A stretch of 64,000 nt of DNA, from assembly GCA_036924085.1 (NCBI GenBank), contig JAVGWX010000006.1, positions 41,693,746 through 41,757,745 on the forward strand, in the 5' to 3' direction. Both the position numbers and the translations under genes were made by a program. Source of the stretch: Ariolimax columbianus (lineage: Eukaryota > Mollusca > Gastropoda > Stylommatophora > Arionidae). Positions 1 to 11,234 of the stretch are shown here, one piece after another. The notes below the pieces were generated by a model. The model was not told the origin of the DNA, ran no database searches, and worked only from the letters and a program-made list of their open reading frames with translations. Numbering within the stretch: the stretch's first letter is position 1; each line of letters opens with the position of its first letter.

Positions 1-349
1 TTGGTTTAAAGTGTATTTGTATTTCTTAGTGATGGCTTTGAGGGCAGTATTTGCCTCCATAGATTGTTTTCTCTCTGTCATGTTCCTAGCATTTGAGACT
101 TCGTCTTCCGCTTTCTGCAATTCATCATTCCAATAAGGCTTGTAGTTTTGCCTTGCCCCTCTTGGAATGGTTTCAGCGGCTGCTCGCATTATTGCTTTGC
201 TTAGGCTTTCCACCATGGGTTTCATATTGTTATTCCGTGTGTTGATGGTTTCCCACAGCCCATCTGTCAGGATTGCAAATCTGTCCCAGTCGGCTCGTTT
301 ATAATTCCAACGTGGGAGCGGTTTTATTTCCTGTGGGCCTACTTCCATA
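1..349 (-). mobile_element. N1 LINE fragment, endonuclease-RT linker region
   Basis: The reverse complement matches the N1 LINE at about 6629-6950 almost base for base. It covers the coding stretch after the endonuclease domain. The LINE match stops abruptly near 349, which is its 5'-truncated end; the rest lies left of the window. Compared with this copy, the copy at 6563-9632 lacks 17 nt after the codons for NARN, so this fragment keeps the ancestral frame there. No complete domain is present. Confidence 0.85.
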
Positions 350-633
350 TACGAGACATGGATCATCACACAAATATTAAGACAGAGGATCGGAACTTTC
401 AAGACAAAATGCAACAAAAGAATATTCAAAATACTTTGGTTGAAAAAAACAAAAAACAAAGCCATCCTGCAAGATCTGAGTGTCGAAGAAAAGTGGCTTA
501 CAAACCACGGTATGTCTTAGAAACAGGGTTTTCTGCCACATCAAGCGCATGACTGTCTGGAAAAAGAAGTTATTGAGGGTAATAGCTCCAAGGAGTTGAC
601 GCAGAGGTTGATCAAGGGGTAAATGAACACAAG

Positions 634-940
634 ACATCAAGGACACCTTCAACATGAACATGAAGCAGACGAGTAGACCGACTGCTGATCGAGACATCCA
701 GGACACCTTCAACATAAACATGAAGCAGACGAGTAGACCGACTGCTGATCGAGACATCCAGGACACCTTCAACATGAACATGAAGCAGACGAGTAGACCG
801 ACTGCTGATCGAGACATCCAGGACACCTTCAACATGAACATGAAGCAGACGAGTAGACCGACTGCTGATCGAGACATCCAGGACACCTTCAACATGAACA
901 TGAAGCAGACGAGTAGACTAACTGCTGATCGAGATTCATA
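634..940. repeat. 60-bp minisatellite, about 5 copies
   Basis: Five nearly identical 60-bp units lie in tandem; the unit includes GACATCCAGGACACCTTCAA. The unit is a multiple of three and contains no stop, so both strands are open (a 20-residue peptide repeat). I read this as a by-product of the array. Confidence 0.95.
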
Positions 941-1089
941 TCGAGTGGTGGTGGTGTGAGAGCGACGATCTACTAGGGACAATGCTAAATGATGATGAGG
1001 ATTAGTCATAAGAGACCCATTCCTCGACATGGTAGTTAATCTTGTGCGGGATCTAATCCTGTCTTCAGTCATGCAGTTGGTGTCATAAA

Positions 1090-1240
1090 GTGACCAGTGG
1101 ACGATTGGATTGTTTATGCCTTATGAAGTGGTCCCAATGCTGTCATGCTGGCAATGTAGGGGTCTGGGCTGTAAATTCTTGGGTTAGCATTAGTCATCTC
1201 TTTAATGATCATCGGAACAGGCTTGAGTTGTGTGGCTGGT
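1090..1240 (+). repeat. diverged fragment similar to repeat D 3' part
   Basis: The stretch with GGGGTCTGGGCTG and the following GTCAT...TGATCA pattern resembles 16045-16180, the 3' part of repeat D. Similarity is visible only in blocks. It lies downstream of a minisatellite, as the two better repeat D copies do. Confidence 0.35.
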
Positions 1241-2250
1241 TTCACTACCTTTGTTCGGCTGATACACTGCTCCTTCTGCATCCGTTACCCTCTTGTTGAC
1301 TTCTAATCGGCTGTCTATTTTATAGTGGTCATTTGTTTAATCCTAGTGTTTTTCTCCTTTTTATCATTTATCATAATATGTAGTGCTAACACTGTCTTTG
1401 AGAGGATATCGGAACAGCAGAGCTCGAGTCCACGGTAACAGAATTACTAGAACAAGAGAACGAAGGGCGATAACAAGACAAACTGCTGGGTTGTTAACAT
1501 ACTGTCATGGAATACGACCAACTGCAGAATTGATAAACAACGCTTTAGAGAGGAAGTTATCTTATGTCATGGAAGGTTGCTCCAGTGTGTATAACACACA
1601 ATGATTTCTTACTGTCGCACGACTTTTTTCCATTTCTCCGGTAGTCGAGGGGTTTTTAAGCAGAAGATTACAGGCCGCTTCGTCACTGCGATCGCCACGT
1701 CGTGTGACGGTTATGTTTGCTTATTTCACCCCGAACATTAAAAAAAACATACTTTACCGGGGATTCAATCCGCTGCCCTCTCCGTTGGCAGGGATGCATC
1801 GAAAGAATTCGGCTACGAGCTTCACACGGGCAAACAATATTCTAGAAAAATCACGTCTGTTTTCTGTATTGATCCACCATAAAACAAATATTTTTGTGCA
1901 TGCACTGCAAATCGATGTGTAATTTTTCTGTCTCTCCCTGTTACTTTTTCAAGAGACAATAAAACAAACCAGTCCAGCCTGCATTGACCTAGTTCACATA
2001 GTCTGGCAGGTTATGGACACAAATTATCTGAATTCACTGTTTTACCGTTTTGCTTGGTCCTAGAGATTTCGTTTCGCAGACAGTGGCGTGTCGGAGGGTT
2101 ATTGCAAGGTGGGCGAAATTACATTTATTGTTGTATTTGTATATAATAAGTTGGATTATTCGCCATATTATATTTTAATTGACTTCTTATAAAACATTGA
2201 ATGCATGTTCGTGACAACGATCACAAGAAAGTTTTCATCTGCATATGCAT
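1241..2250. other. no recognisable gene or repeat
   Basis: Short open frames occur (for example 1383-1604, 73 codons) but none resembles a known family. A tRNA-like B-box (GGATTGAATCCCC) on the minus strand near 1770 hints at an old SINE. Nothing else is supported. Confidence 0.4.
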
Positions 2251-2268
2251 AACGAATAACAGCAAATG

Positions 2269-2708
2269 GCAAAAGAAGGCGCAAGACTACCACAACCAGA
2301 TTCTTGTGTGACCTACAATGAGTCCAAAAGGCTTATTAGGGCTAGATACATGACGAAATGGGAAACAGAACATACTGGTTACACACAAAATGATGCCTAC
2401 TACCAGTTGAACAGAAGATAGCACGTCGTGGTCTTCAGACTCGGCACAGGCCACAACAGACTGAGGTACCATCTATTCAATAAACTGAAGATAGTTGGCA
2501 CTGACGAATGCACCTGTGGTTGAGGGAAAATGATCGATGAACATCTGCTGCAAAATTGCCTGACATACGAGGACCAGAGAAAGCGGATGTGGCCATCACC
2601 AGTGGCAACACTAGACAAGCTCTATGGTAGTGTTGACAGCCTCGGGATTACAGCTGCTTTTTTCGAACAAATTCAAGTTGACGTCTGACAGCATACGAAG
2701 AAGAAGAA
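2269..2708 (+). pseudogene. N1 LINE 3' end: RNase H C-terminus and CxC..H..C tail, dead
   Basis: The translation follows the N1 LINE from the AKEGARLPQ segment to its 3' (GAA)n tail. It covers the end of RNase H and the terminal zinc-knuckle-like motif. In-frame stops interrupt it (TAG after NRR, TGA in the knuckle). The tail is GAAGAAGAAGAA. GAATAACAG occurs at 2254-2262 before the 5' end and at 2709-2717 right after the tail, a plausible 9-bp TSD with four extra bases at the 5' junction. It is a 5'-truncated dead insertion. Confidence 0.85.
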
Positions 2709-2738
2709 GAATAACAGAATGGAAACAAAAGGATAATA

Positions 2739-3058
2739 AGACTAACGTCTGGTCATGCAAAACACACTGATCAGACAACGTTAGCCAGGGTCAGGAGAAA
2801 TATATTAGCCGAGACCCTCACCTGACCTCCTCGTTGGTGGTCCTGAAACGGGCTATTGTCGAGGACAACAGTCTGGCTAACAAGGTGAGGTTTGGCGTGA
2901 TCCCCGTAGTAGTGAGCGACACGCAGATGAAGCCAAGCATAGCACAACCTCTTGGATGATCATCAGCACCCTCGATATGCGAGAAAAGCTACTCCAACCC
3001 ACCAATTAACGTCATTTTCAGGACGCACAAAAGTGTTGTGGGCATTGTCCTCATTGTG
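2739..3058 (+). repeat. interspersed repeat A
   Basis: About 320 bp, recurring at 55003-55345, 61005-61830, 44890-45203 plus 46700-46790 (minus), with pieces at 40550-40690 and 61830-61990. It starts with an imperfect hairpin (GACTAACGTCTGGTCA against TGATCAGACA..GTTAG). It then holds conserved blocks such as CTAACAAGGTGAG and CGCAGATGAAG. I see no coding capacity. It is a non-autonomous mobile element of unknown class. Confidence 0.8.
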
Positions 3059-3425
3059 AACATTGGAAACGGGATCAAGATGCTGCAGTGGTCAGCGACC
3101 CATTGCTGACTGCTAGCGTCAGGGCCAGCGAACCATAGCTGCCAAGACCCTTCTACACCTCCATGTGGTGATCCTGGATAACAGGCTGCAGCAGGGCAGA
3201 CTGGCTAAGGATAAGGGATCGAAGAGGGAATGCTAACCCGGTACTAAAAAAATGCTTGCTGAAGTCGGATGTGTTGGACCGAAAGGTGCAAATATCGCAG
3301 TCAAGCTGTAAACTACGACACAACGCATTCCGTTCTCTGGACTACATTCTGCTACTTAATCCCTTTCAGGGTTTGGAAGTGGGAGATTGAGAACGAACGA
3401 ACGAAGAAGAAGAAGAAGAAGAAAA
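3059..3425 (+). mobile_element. SINE B with (GAA)n tail
   Basis: About 365 bp, recurring in both orientations at 12040-12745, 17585-17960, 27475-27715, 31016-31120, 39010-39235, 51780-52140 and 60400-60765. The central block GAAGTCGGATGTGTTGGACC and the following AACTACGACACAACGC are the best conserved parts. The 3' end reads AACGAACGAAGAAGAAG and runs into (GAA)n, like the tails of the N-type LINEs here. That suggests mobilisation by such a LINE. No long frame is present. I did not find a clear tRNA head. Confidence 0.75.
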
Positions 3426-3769
3426 AGAACATTCGAAACAATAACAACAACAACAACACATCTCGAAGCTTCCACATATTTCCTCCTCTTCAATAAACAT
3501 ACGGCCATTATTGATCTTTACAAATACACTGCCCAAAGCACTTTGTGGGCTCTACAAGTGCAGGTTTCTGTAGCACTACATTTTACATAATGATGCTGCT
3601 ATGCTTATTTTACTTCCGTTTTTGTTTCACTAAGTACGATCACAGGTCTACCTATGTGACAATCGTTGCATACATTTGTGTAAATCCCTATTATTTGCTC
3701 CTATCTACTTTTGATGCATTTCTTCTTCTATGATGAGTGTATTGTCAGTTGTCTTAGAATATAGTCTTT

Positions 3770-4316
3770 TGGTTGTAACGTATGTTTTGTTCGTCTTTTC
3801 GTTCCAGCTTAGTATGTGAACCACACTTAATGTGTTTTAGTCGTAACGTATGTTTTGTTCGTGTTTTCGTTCCAGCTTAGTATGTGAACCACACTTAATG
3901 TGTTTTAGTCGTAACGTATGTTTTGTTCGTATTTTCGTCCCAGCTTAGTATGTGAACTACACTTAATGTATTTTAGTCGTAACGTATGTTTTGTTCGTGT
4001 TTTCGTCCCAGCTTAGTATGTGAACCACACTTAATGTGTTTTAGTCGTAACGTATGTTTTGTTCGTGTTTTCGTCCCAGCTTAATATGTGAACCACACTT
4101 AATGTGTTTTAGTCGTAACGTATGTTTTGTTCGTGTTTTCGTCCCAGCTTAGTATGTGAACCACACTTAATGTGTTTTAGTCGTAACGTATGTTTTGTTC
4201 GTGTTTTCGTCCCAGCTTAGTATGTGAACCACACTTAATGTGTTTTAGTCGTAACGTATGTTTTGTTCGTGTTTTCATCCCAACTTAGTATGTGAACCAC
4301 ACCTAATGTGTTTTAC
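3770..4316 (+). repeat. 68-bp minisatellite, 8 copies, related to a Penelope-like terminal repeat
   Basis: The unit starts at GTCGTAACGTATG and repeats every 68 bases. Its first half matches the repeat at 27350-27410 and the reverse complement of 21365-21440, which flank or represent a Penelope-like element end. Copies differ by one or two bases. Confidence 0.9.
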
Positions 4317-4582
4317 ACCTTCTTTGCAGCACGCTCTCTCTTCCGGGAAAGGACCCTGGGGAAATCCTTTCAGGAATACTGTGCGGAAGTACTTTGAAGC
4401 TCTTGTAGTGGTGGTTTTTGTAGCACCGTCTTGCAAATTGTTAGTTCCAAACACAACCATGTTTTGTCACCTATTACCATATGTATGGAAGTATAATTGA
4501 CTTATTTTCAGCTTTTGGTTGCAGACGACTACAGCTCATGTCATGCACTGCTCAGCGTATTGGTCACGCGCAAATACAATAA

Positions 4583-5165
4583 CCATTGATTATATTCTCC
4601 TTCTTCACAAGATTGTACACTTAGCCATTGATTATATTCTCCTTCTTCACAAGATTGCACACTTAGCCATTGATTATATTCTCCTTCTTCACAAGATTGT
4701 ACACTTAGCCATTGATTATATTCTCCTTCTTCACAAGATTGTACACTTAGCCATTGATTATATTCTCCTTCTTCACAAGATTGTACACTTAGCCATTGAT
4801 TATATTCTCCTTCTTCACAAGATTGTACACTTAACCATTGATTATATTCTCCTTCTTCGCAAGATTGTACACTTAACCATTGATTATATTCTCCTTCTTC
4901 GCAAGATTGTACACTTAGCCATTGATTATATTCTCCTTCTTCACAAGATTGTACACTTAGCCATTGATTATATTCTCCTTCTTCACAAGATTGTACACTT
5001 AACCATTGATTATATTCTCCTTCTTCACAAGATTGTACACTTAGCCATTGATTATATTCTCCTGCTTCACAAGATTGTACACTTAGCCATTGATTATATT
5101 CTCCTGCTTCACAAGATTGTACACTTAACCATTGATTATATTCTCCTTTTTCACAAGATTGTACA
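4583..5165 (+). repeat. 42-bp minisatellite, 14 copies
   Basis: Unit CCATTGATTATATTCTCCTT plus 22 more bases, repeated 14 times with point variants. The length is 14 codons, so a 239-codon open frame (4519-5238) runs through it. I do not call this a gene. A scrap of SINE B (minus) lies just before it, near 4525-4565. Confidence 0.95.
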
Positions 5166-5199
5166 CAGATGGCACCATCATCATCATTATCATCGTGTA

Positions 5200-5465
5200 A
5201 GTAAAGTAATCCATAACATTACTGCAGTAGGCGTGTGACGAGTTAGCGATCTTACATTTCAAAGGCTCGACTATATGAGGGCTGTAGCCATCTCCTCTCC
5301 CTCGCTGAATTTACTTCCCGGACTGAACCGGTACCCATTTACGGTTGGGTCGACCCGGGAGCATTGCGGTCTGAAAAACATTAGCGCCTCAAATGGGGAA
5401 TGAACATAGGACCACTCAGATGCGAAGCCAGATCGCTAACCACTGCCATACGCGGCTCCCTAGAG
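5200..5465 (-). mobile_element. tRNA-derived SINE (SINE T) with 11-bp TSD
   Basis: On the minus strand the head reads GGGAGCCGCGTA.. with an A-box-like TGGTTAGCG. It is followed by a weak B-box (CCTATGTTCATTCCCC); the copy at 40270-40502 has GGGTTCATTCCCC. The body is shared with that copy. ATCATCGTGTA occurs at 5189-5199 and again at 5466-5476, so the element sits between perfect 11-bp TSDs inside the ATC-rich 3' tail of an RTE-like LINE remnant. Confidence 0.85.
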
Positions 5466-6065
5466 ATCATCGTGTAGCATGTCTTTTATAGAACGTCGCT
5501 CCCATCACAGTCTGTCTGAAAGAAACTCTTTCCGTTGCCAAAACTCCAGCCTCCGACAGTCATACCCAGGCATTCATTGATATCTTGGTGCCATCGTTTT
5601 CTTGGTCTACCCCTGCCTCGTTTGCCTAGTACTACATCTTCCATCACTGTACTCTCAAGACCGTTGTGTCTCTTGATGTGACTAGAGTATTTCAATTTCT
5701 GGACAAAATATAATGATAAACCAGTTGCAAGCTCAACTTTTGCCGAATGTCTACATTTGTCTTTTTTTCCGCCCAGGGCATTCAGTGCATCTTTCTGTAC
5801 CATTTTGACTCGAAGGATTCGATTCTTTGTCTAGAAGTTTTGGCAATCGTCCGTGATTCGTAGCCATCTACTACATAGGAAAAACTTTGGCTCTCAAGAC
5901 TTTCACTTATGTCGTTTTGTTAGTGCTCTGCCATAATTTCTTCAGGCTGTTCAGCCTATGCGTTGCCATGGCTAGTCTTCTTCTGATTTCTTTGGAGCAG
6001 TCGTCATTTTTGTCAATTCTGGAGTCGATATATTCAAAATGTGTTACCTGATCTATTTCCTAACC
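5466..6065 (-). pseudogene. RTE-like LINE C-terminal remnant
   Basis: The minus-strand translation gives the pattern KLKYSSHIKRHNGLESTVME followed by KRGRGRPRKRW. This is typical of the extreme C-terminus of RTE/BovB-like reverse transcriptase proteins. Upstream (5930-6065) EIRRRLAMATHRLNSLKKLW fits the adjoining region. Stops and frame changes between the two parts show it is dead. Its ATC-rich tail continues at 5172-5199, cut by the SINE. The related copy at 19175-19700 has the same layout. Confidence 0.75.
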
Positions 6066-6112
6066 ACCTATCCGATGGCAATGTGAGGATATATAAATTG
6101 CCTTTTTAACAA

Positions 6113-6185
6113 TAGCGCGTGGTCAAACGGTTAATATACCGTCTGTTTGTATTCTGGATGGCATGGGTTCGAACCATAGAAGGGC
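6113..6185 (+). repeat. tRNA-like sequence, probable SINE head
   Basis: A-box-like TGGTCAAACGG and a perfect B-box GGGTTCGAACC sit about 50 bases apart. The acceptor stem does not pair convincingly, so I call it a SINE head or tRNA pseudogene and not a tRNA gene. Confidence 0.5.
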
Positions 6186-6562
6186 CTAGATTTTTAAACT
6201 ATCAAAAGGAAAATAACAAAAATAGCCTGCACATTGTTTGGTGGTTGTAGGGAAGATTAGCCTTTATTCCTTAAGACCTTTATATCTACCAGGTGGACTT
6301 CTGCAGCGGAATAATGGTGTAAATTTAGCTTGTAGTTTATTTTTACTTTCGTCATATCCGGTTTGCCTCTAGCCTCGGCTTGTCAGACTTGTGACACCAT
6401 TTACGTAGCAATGCTTCCGCCGGCATAGCTCATATGGCCACAGGGAAAGAGGGATTCAAAGTCAAATTGCAAAGAAGTCAAGTCTGCCGGAAAATGTACT
6501 AATGAATCGATCAGGTACTATATGTTTAAAACAGAACAGCCAGAATTCGAATTCAAGGTCAG

Positions 6563-9500
6563 CCAAGTGCTAAACCAACTGGCAGGTAGCGACCACAGAC
6601 CGATCAGGCTAGACATTGATATGGAAGTAGGCCCACAGGAAACAAAACCGCTCCCACGTTGGAATTACAAACGAGCCGACTGGGACAGATTTGCAATCCT
6701 GACAGATGGGCTGTGTGAAACCATCAACACACGAAACAACAAAATGGAGCCCATGGTGGAAAGCCTAAGCAAGGCAATAATGCAAGCCGCCACTGAAACC
6801 ATTCCAAAAGGAGCTAGGAAAAACTATAAGCCCTATTGGAATGATGAGTTGCAGAAAGCGGAAGATGCAATAACAAATGCTAGAAACATCTATGGAGGCA
6901 AACATCGCCCTCAAAGCCGCCACGGCGAAATACAAACACACTCTTAAGCAAACAGCAAGAGAAAGCTGGAAAAATAAAACGGAAAGCCTAAACCTGGACA
7001 AAGACGGGAACAAGCTATGGAAGCTAGTCAGAGCCATAAACGACGAAACCCCGTCAAATAAACAAATTACCATCAAGCAGGGCGAGAACTTTATCACAGG
7101 TAAATAAGCTGCAAACGCTTTTGTCAATCACTATGCCAGAGCAAACCTCATCGAGGTCCCTGCAGATAGGCATACAGACATTAGTGAAGAGCAAAAGGGG
7201 CACGACAACATCAATACGGCACCTGAAGAGCATATGATAGCCAAATTAACAATGAGCGAAATGGAAGAGGCCATGAGAACATTAAAGAAAAGGAAATCTC
7301 CCGGAAAAGATGGGATAACAAACGAAATGCTGATGGGGCTGGGCCAAAGAGCGAAGAGGAAACTGCTATCGGTCCTGAACCAAAGCTGGAAAAGGGGAAT
7401 TGTACCCCAGGCATGGAAAGACGCAGTACTTGTACCAGTACCAAAAAAAGGAGAGGACAAAACAGATCCAAATGGATACAGGCCTATCAGCCTACTGAGC
7501 TGTGTCGGCAAACTGATGGAACGTATGATAAACACCAGACTGATGTGGCATCTGGAAGAAAAACGAATACTAATTCCACAGCAAGCCGGCTTTAGACAGC
7601 ACAGATCCACTGAAGACCAGGTCATCCTCATAGCCCAGGAAATAGAAGATGCCTACCAGGCACAGAAACACACAGTAGCTGTTTGGGTGGACCTGGAAAA
7701 GGCATTTGACAAAGTCTGGAAAGATGGACTTAGAGTCAAGCTAAGAAGAAGTGATGTTTGTGGAAAAATGTACAAGTGGATCAATCACTACCTCAAAAAC
7801 AGAACGGCCAGAGTCAAAGTACAAGGGCAGATGAGCAAAAAGGTGACACTCGAGCAGGCAGTACCCCAAGGGGGAGTACTGTCACCCACATTCTTCCTGG
7901 TGTATATAAATGACATTACAGAGAATATACCAAGAAGAATCCATAGTTCAATGTTTGCAGACGATCTGGCTATGTGGTCCTCTGAAAAGAATCTCACCAT
8001 AGCAAGAAATCGGATGCAGCAGGCCCTAACATCGCTGGAAGAGTGGGCGAACTCATGGCTGGTCAAAATAAACGAGAAGAAAACCACATGCACAATATTC
8101 TCGCTTTCAATCAAACCCCAAAATACCAAATTAAGTTTAAATGGCAAATTCCTGCAGCCAAACGACAACCCAAACTATCTGGGAGCCACATTTGATCGGC
8201 GCATGACATGGAAAAGTCAGATCGAGAGAAACCGAATGAGAGCCAGAGAAAGAATGGCAATCATGAGGAAACTTGCTGGCACAAGCTGGGGAGCAGACGA
8301 AAGCATACTAAAGAGACCGTACACTGGAAGAGTGAGACCAGTTCTCGAGTCTGGCATTGCGGCATAGACAACAGCAGCAAAAACGAACTTCGATAAAGTT
8401 AGCAAACTTCAAAACCAAGCCATGAGAGTTATAACAGGAGGCATGAAGTCAACGCCAATTGTAGAACTTGAAAAGATTACAAAACTGCAATCCATGACCG
8501 ATAGAAGAGACTGCAGAGCCCAGCTGCAGTCAGAGAAACTCAGAAGACTGACTGACCATCCAATGCACCAGAGACTAAACAATTTGGGAAATGGGAAACA
8601 AAAGCGAAGAAACTTTGCAGAAATAGCCAAAGCAAAGATGCACGAAGATCCCATAAACGCATTAACAACACCAAAACCCATCACTACTGTACGAAAACCT
8701 ACCTGGAGGCAGGATATATTTCCAGAGGTGGTAGAAAATATACCAGGTATTGGAAACAAAAACTGCCAGACTGAAAAAGAAAGGAGAGATACTACCCTAA
8801 GCTTTATATCGAAAAACTACCCAAGCATGGACTGGACCCATGCAAACACCGACGGTTCTGTAACAAACACTACACAGAACGGAGGGGCAGGAGTATTCCT
8901 GAACCTACCAAATGGCAGAAAAATAACACTGTCATTCGCTACTGGAAAGTACACAAGCAATTTCAGAGCGGAGGCAGAGGCACTGAGGGCGGCAGTGGAA
9001 GAAATGGTGACACACAAAGAAAATGAAAGCCATATAGTCCTGCTTACAGATGCTCTCGCAGAAGTCACAGCGCTAAAAAGCCAGAAAAACACTGAGCTTA
9101 ATGACTTAAGAGCAGCACTCTGCAAACTGTGCCAGCAGTCCGCACCAAAAAGGGTAGTGGTGCAGTGGGTCCCATCACACTGCAACATCCAAGGCAACGA
9201 GGAGGCAGACAGACTGGCAAAAGAACGTGCAAGACTACCACAAACAGATACTAGTATGACGTACGAAGAGTCAAAACGGCTTATCAAAGCCAGATACATG
9301 AGCAAATGGGAAACTGAACATACTGGTTACACCAAAAACGATGCCTATTACCAGTTAAACAGATGAGAGCAGGTCGTTGTCTTCAGACTTCGCACTGGCC
9401 ACAATAGACTGAGGTACCACCTATTCAACAAATTGAAGATAGGTGGTACCGACGAATGCCCGTGCGGTACCTGTAAAATGACCGTTGAACATCTGCTTCA

Positions 9501-9632
9501 GAACTGCCCGACATACGTGGATCAGAGAGAGCAGATGTGGCCATCACCAGTGGAACTGCAAGACAAGCTATATGGCAGTGTCGACAGCCTCAGGATAACC
9601 GCCGCTTTTTTCGAAAAAATAAAGAAGAAGAA
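6563..9632 (+). mobile_element. N1 LINE, 3.1 kb, 5'-truncated, 14-bp TSD
   Basis: The largest N1 copy. GAATTCAAGGTCAG is present at 6549-6562 and again at 9633-9646, directly after the AAGAAGAAG tail. This is a 14-bp TSD expected from target-primed reverse transcription. The 5' end falls within the endonuclease domain, so promoter, ORF1 and most of the endonuclease are missing. Compared with the 45204 copy it lacks the last bases before the tail, including the natural stop. Confidence 0.92.
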
Positions 9633-9651
9633 GAATTCAAGGTCAGACTAG
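6565..9651 (+). pseudogene. N1 LINE ORF2: endonuclease end, reverse transcriptase, RNase H, CxC..H..C tail
   Basis: The protein would copy element RNA into DNA at a nicked target in the nucleus. The endonuclease C-terminal motif SDHRP is at 6588-6602. Reverse transcriptase follows (7234-8367 and on), with NGYRPISLL, VDLEKAFDKVW, VPQGGVLSP and the catalytic FADD at 7954-7965. RNase H spans about 8820-9240 with TDGS, AEAEAL, LTDAL and EADRLA, so all four acidic residues are kept. The C-terminal CxC-x8-H-x4-C motif is near 9460. Breaks: a 17-nt deletion near 6888 shifts the frame; stops are TAA 7105-7107, TAG 8365-8367 (Trp in the 45204 copy) and TGA 9364-9366. Domain order (RT then RNase H) places it in the I-like LINE group; the exact clade is open. 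Confidence 0.9.
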
Positions 9652-10059
9652 CGAACAGTGGGTATTAAAACGGAGTGATCAAAGGGGAAATCACCTTACT
9701 CACATTGTTCCTTAATTATGATATAACGGAGTATTTTCCAAAACTTGCATATATCTCTGTTGTTGCAGATCATTTAGCCTTTTGGATATCTGATAAAACT
9801 CTGATAAAGAAAGCATTCTGATGTAGCACACTCTAACAGTAGTAGAGGGTAGGCGTGAGTATTGACAAGAAATTAGATGAAATGGACATATGCAACTTTT
9901 CGTCTAAACTTTACTAAACATCTCTAAACTAAAGCTAAATTAGAACAGTCTACCGAGCTCTAAGGCTAAGTTAGAACAATTTACAAAACTCTAAACTAAA
10001 GACAAGTTAGAACAATATACAGAGCTCTAAACTGAAGCTAAGTTGGAACAACCTAGAGT

Positions 10060-10302
10060 TGGATGAAAATCCTTACTATTTAGGTATTATCTATGATCGG
10101 CGTCTGACGTGGACAACATTGATAGAGAGAAACCGGATGCGTTCAATGCAAAGAATGTTAGTCACGACAACATTTGCTGGAACAATTTGTGAAGTACAAT
10201 GAAAGTGTATTAAAGATGGGTGTGAAACCAGTCCCAGAATATAGCATAGCAACATGGACAACTGCAGCTAAAACAAACTTTAACAATCTTAATAGGATTC
10301 AA
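10060..10302 (+). pseudogene. diverged N-type LINE fragment, post-RT region
   Basis: The translation resembles the N1 segment around the YLGATFDRRMTW motif (here YLGIIYDRRLTW) and the later VRPVLEYGIAAWTTAAK (here KPVPEYSIATWTTAAK). It is broken by frame changes. SINE E begins exactly where the LINE match stops, so the SINE probably interrupted it. Confidence 0.7.
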
Positions 10303-10700
10303 GGGGCACCCAGTGGTTTCGAGGTAAAGTGTTCGCCTCGAGTGCTGGAGGTCGCGGGTTAAAATCCCGGTGGAGACCGACATTTGTTCACTTGGACCAT
10401 CCGGTAAATATTTCCCCTGATCTCTGAGTAGTGAGATCAGACACCCATGTGCAGTGGCGCGTACGTTAAAAATATCTTAGCAGTTGAAAATCGAAAAGAG
10501 TAGGCCTAACGGCCGCTGCTCATGGCAAAATTCAAATTATTCTAGGGATTCTCACCCGACAGAGAATATGTCGCAAAAAAGGGGGCTGTGTGGCCATAAT
10601 AACAGGTCTTGGTTATGTGGTTAGCGGAGCGGCTTAGATGGCGCCTGACAGGCTGCGGGTCTACCTTTGCTATAATGTACGCTTCCACCTGCACTAGTTT
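10303..10700 (+). mobile_element. tRNA-derived SINE E
   Basis: The head holds TGGTTTCGAGG (A-box-like) and GGGTTAAAATCCC (B-box-like). The body contains CGTTAAAAATATCTTAGCAG and GAAAAGAGTAGG...ACGGCCGC. The same body occurs on the minus strand at 34997-35370 and 58971-59325. The 3' part after about 10540 is more diverged. Its segment GCTTAGATGGCGCCTGACAG recurs near 43310. Confidence 0.75.
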
Positions 10701-11234
10701 CAAAAATAGGCGATCGTATATTCCAGTGGCTAACAGATGGTGGAATTCACCTGGCAATTCAACAGTTGATTTTCACCTGCCAAAAAAATATGAAACAAAT
10801 GAGGTCGCATGTCTCCACGACGTCTGACGACATAAGCGAACTGAAGATATATAGATAGAATAAGGTTAAAAATCATTAAGCAATGGGAGTAACAGTGGCA
10901 CGATGACAACACCCAGGTAAGAACTAAAACAAAAGACGAGCCTGCAACCAATGGAGGACATAAGAGACAGCAGTGTCCAACAACAAGGTGAGAAATTCAG
11001 AGTAAATGGGCTTCAAGAAATAACGTTGTGTCCTCAGTGAAAGCATAGTGGAGGACAGGTTCTATAAATTGCCCATTATATACACAAATCCCATGCACAC
11101 TACACACATGCCTCCAGCCTAGAGAAAGCCGCGCTTCCTATTCTGATTGAAAATATTACCGACATTGTGAAAAAATAACGTCCAGCAGAAACAGAAAGAG
11201 GAGACATAGCTGTTAAAAACACATGCATAACCAC

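Noticed and set aside
4519..5238. 239-codon plus frame with a 14-residue hydrophobic repeat
   Set aside because: Follows from the 42-bp unit; no homology and ends in SINE and LINE tail sequence.
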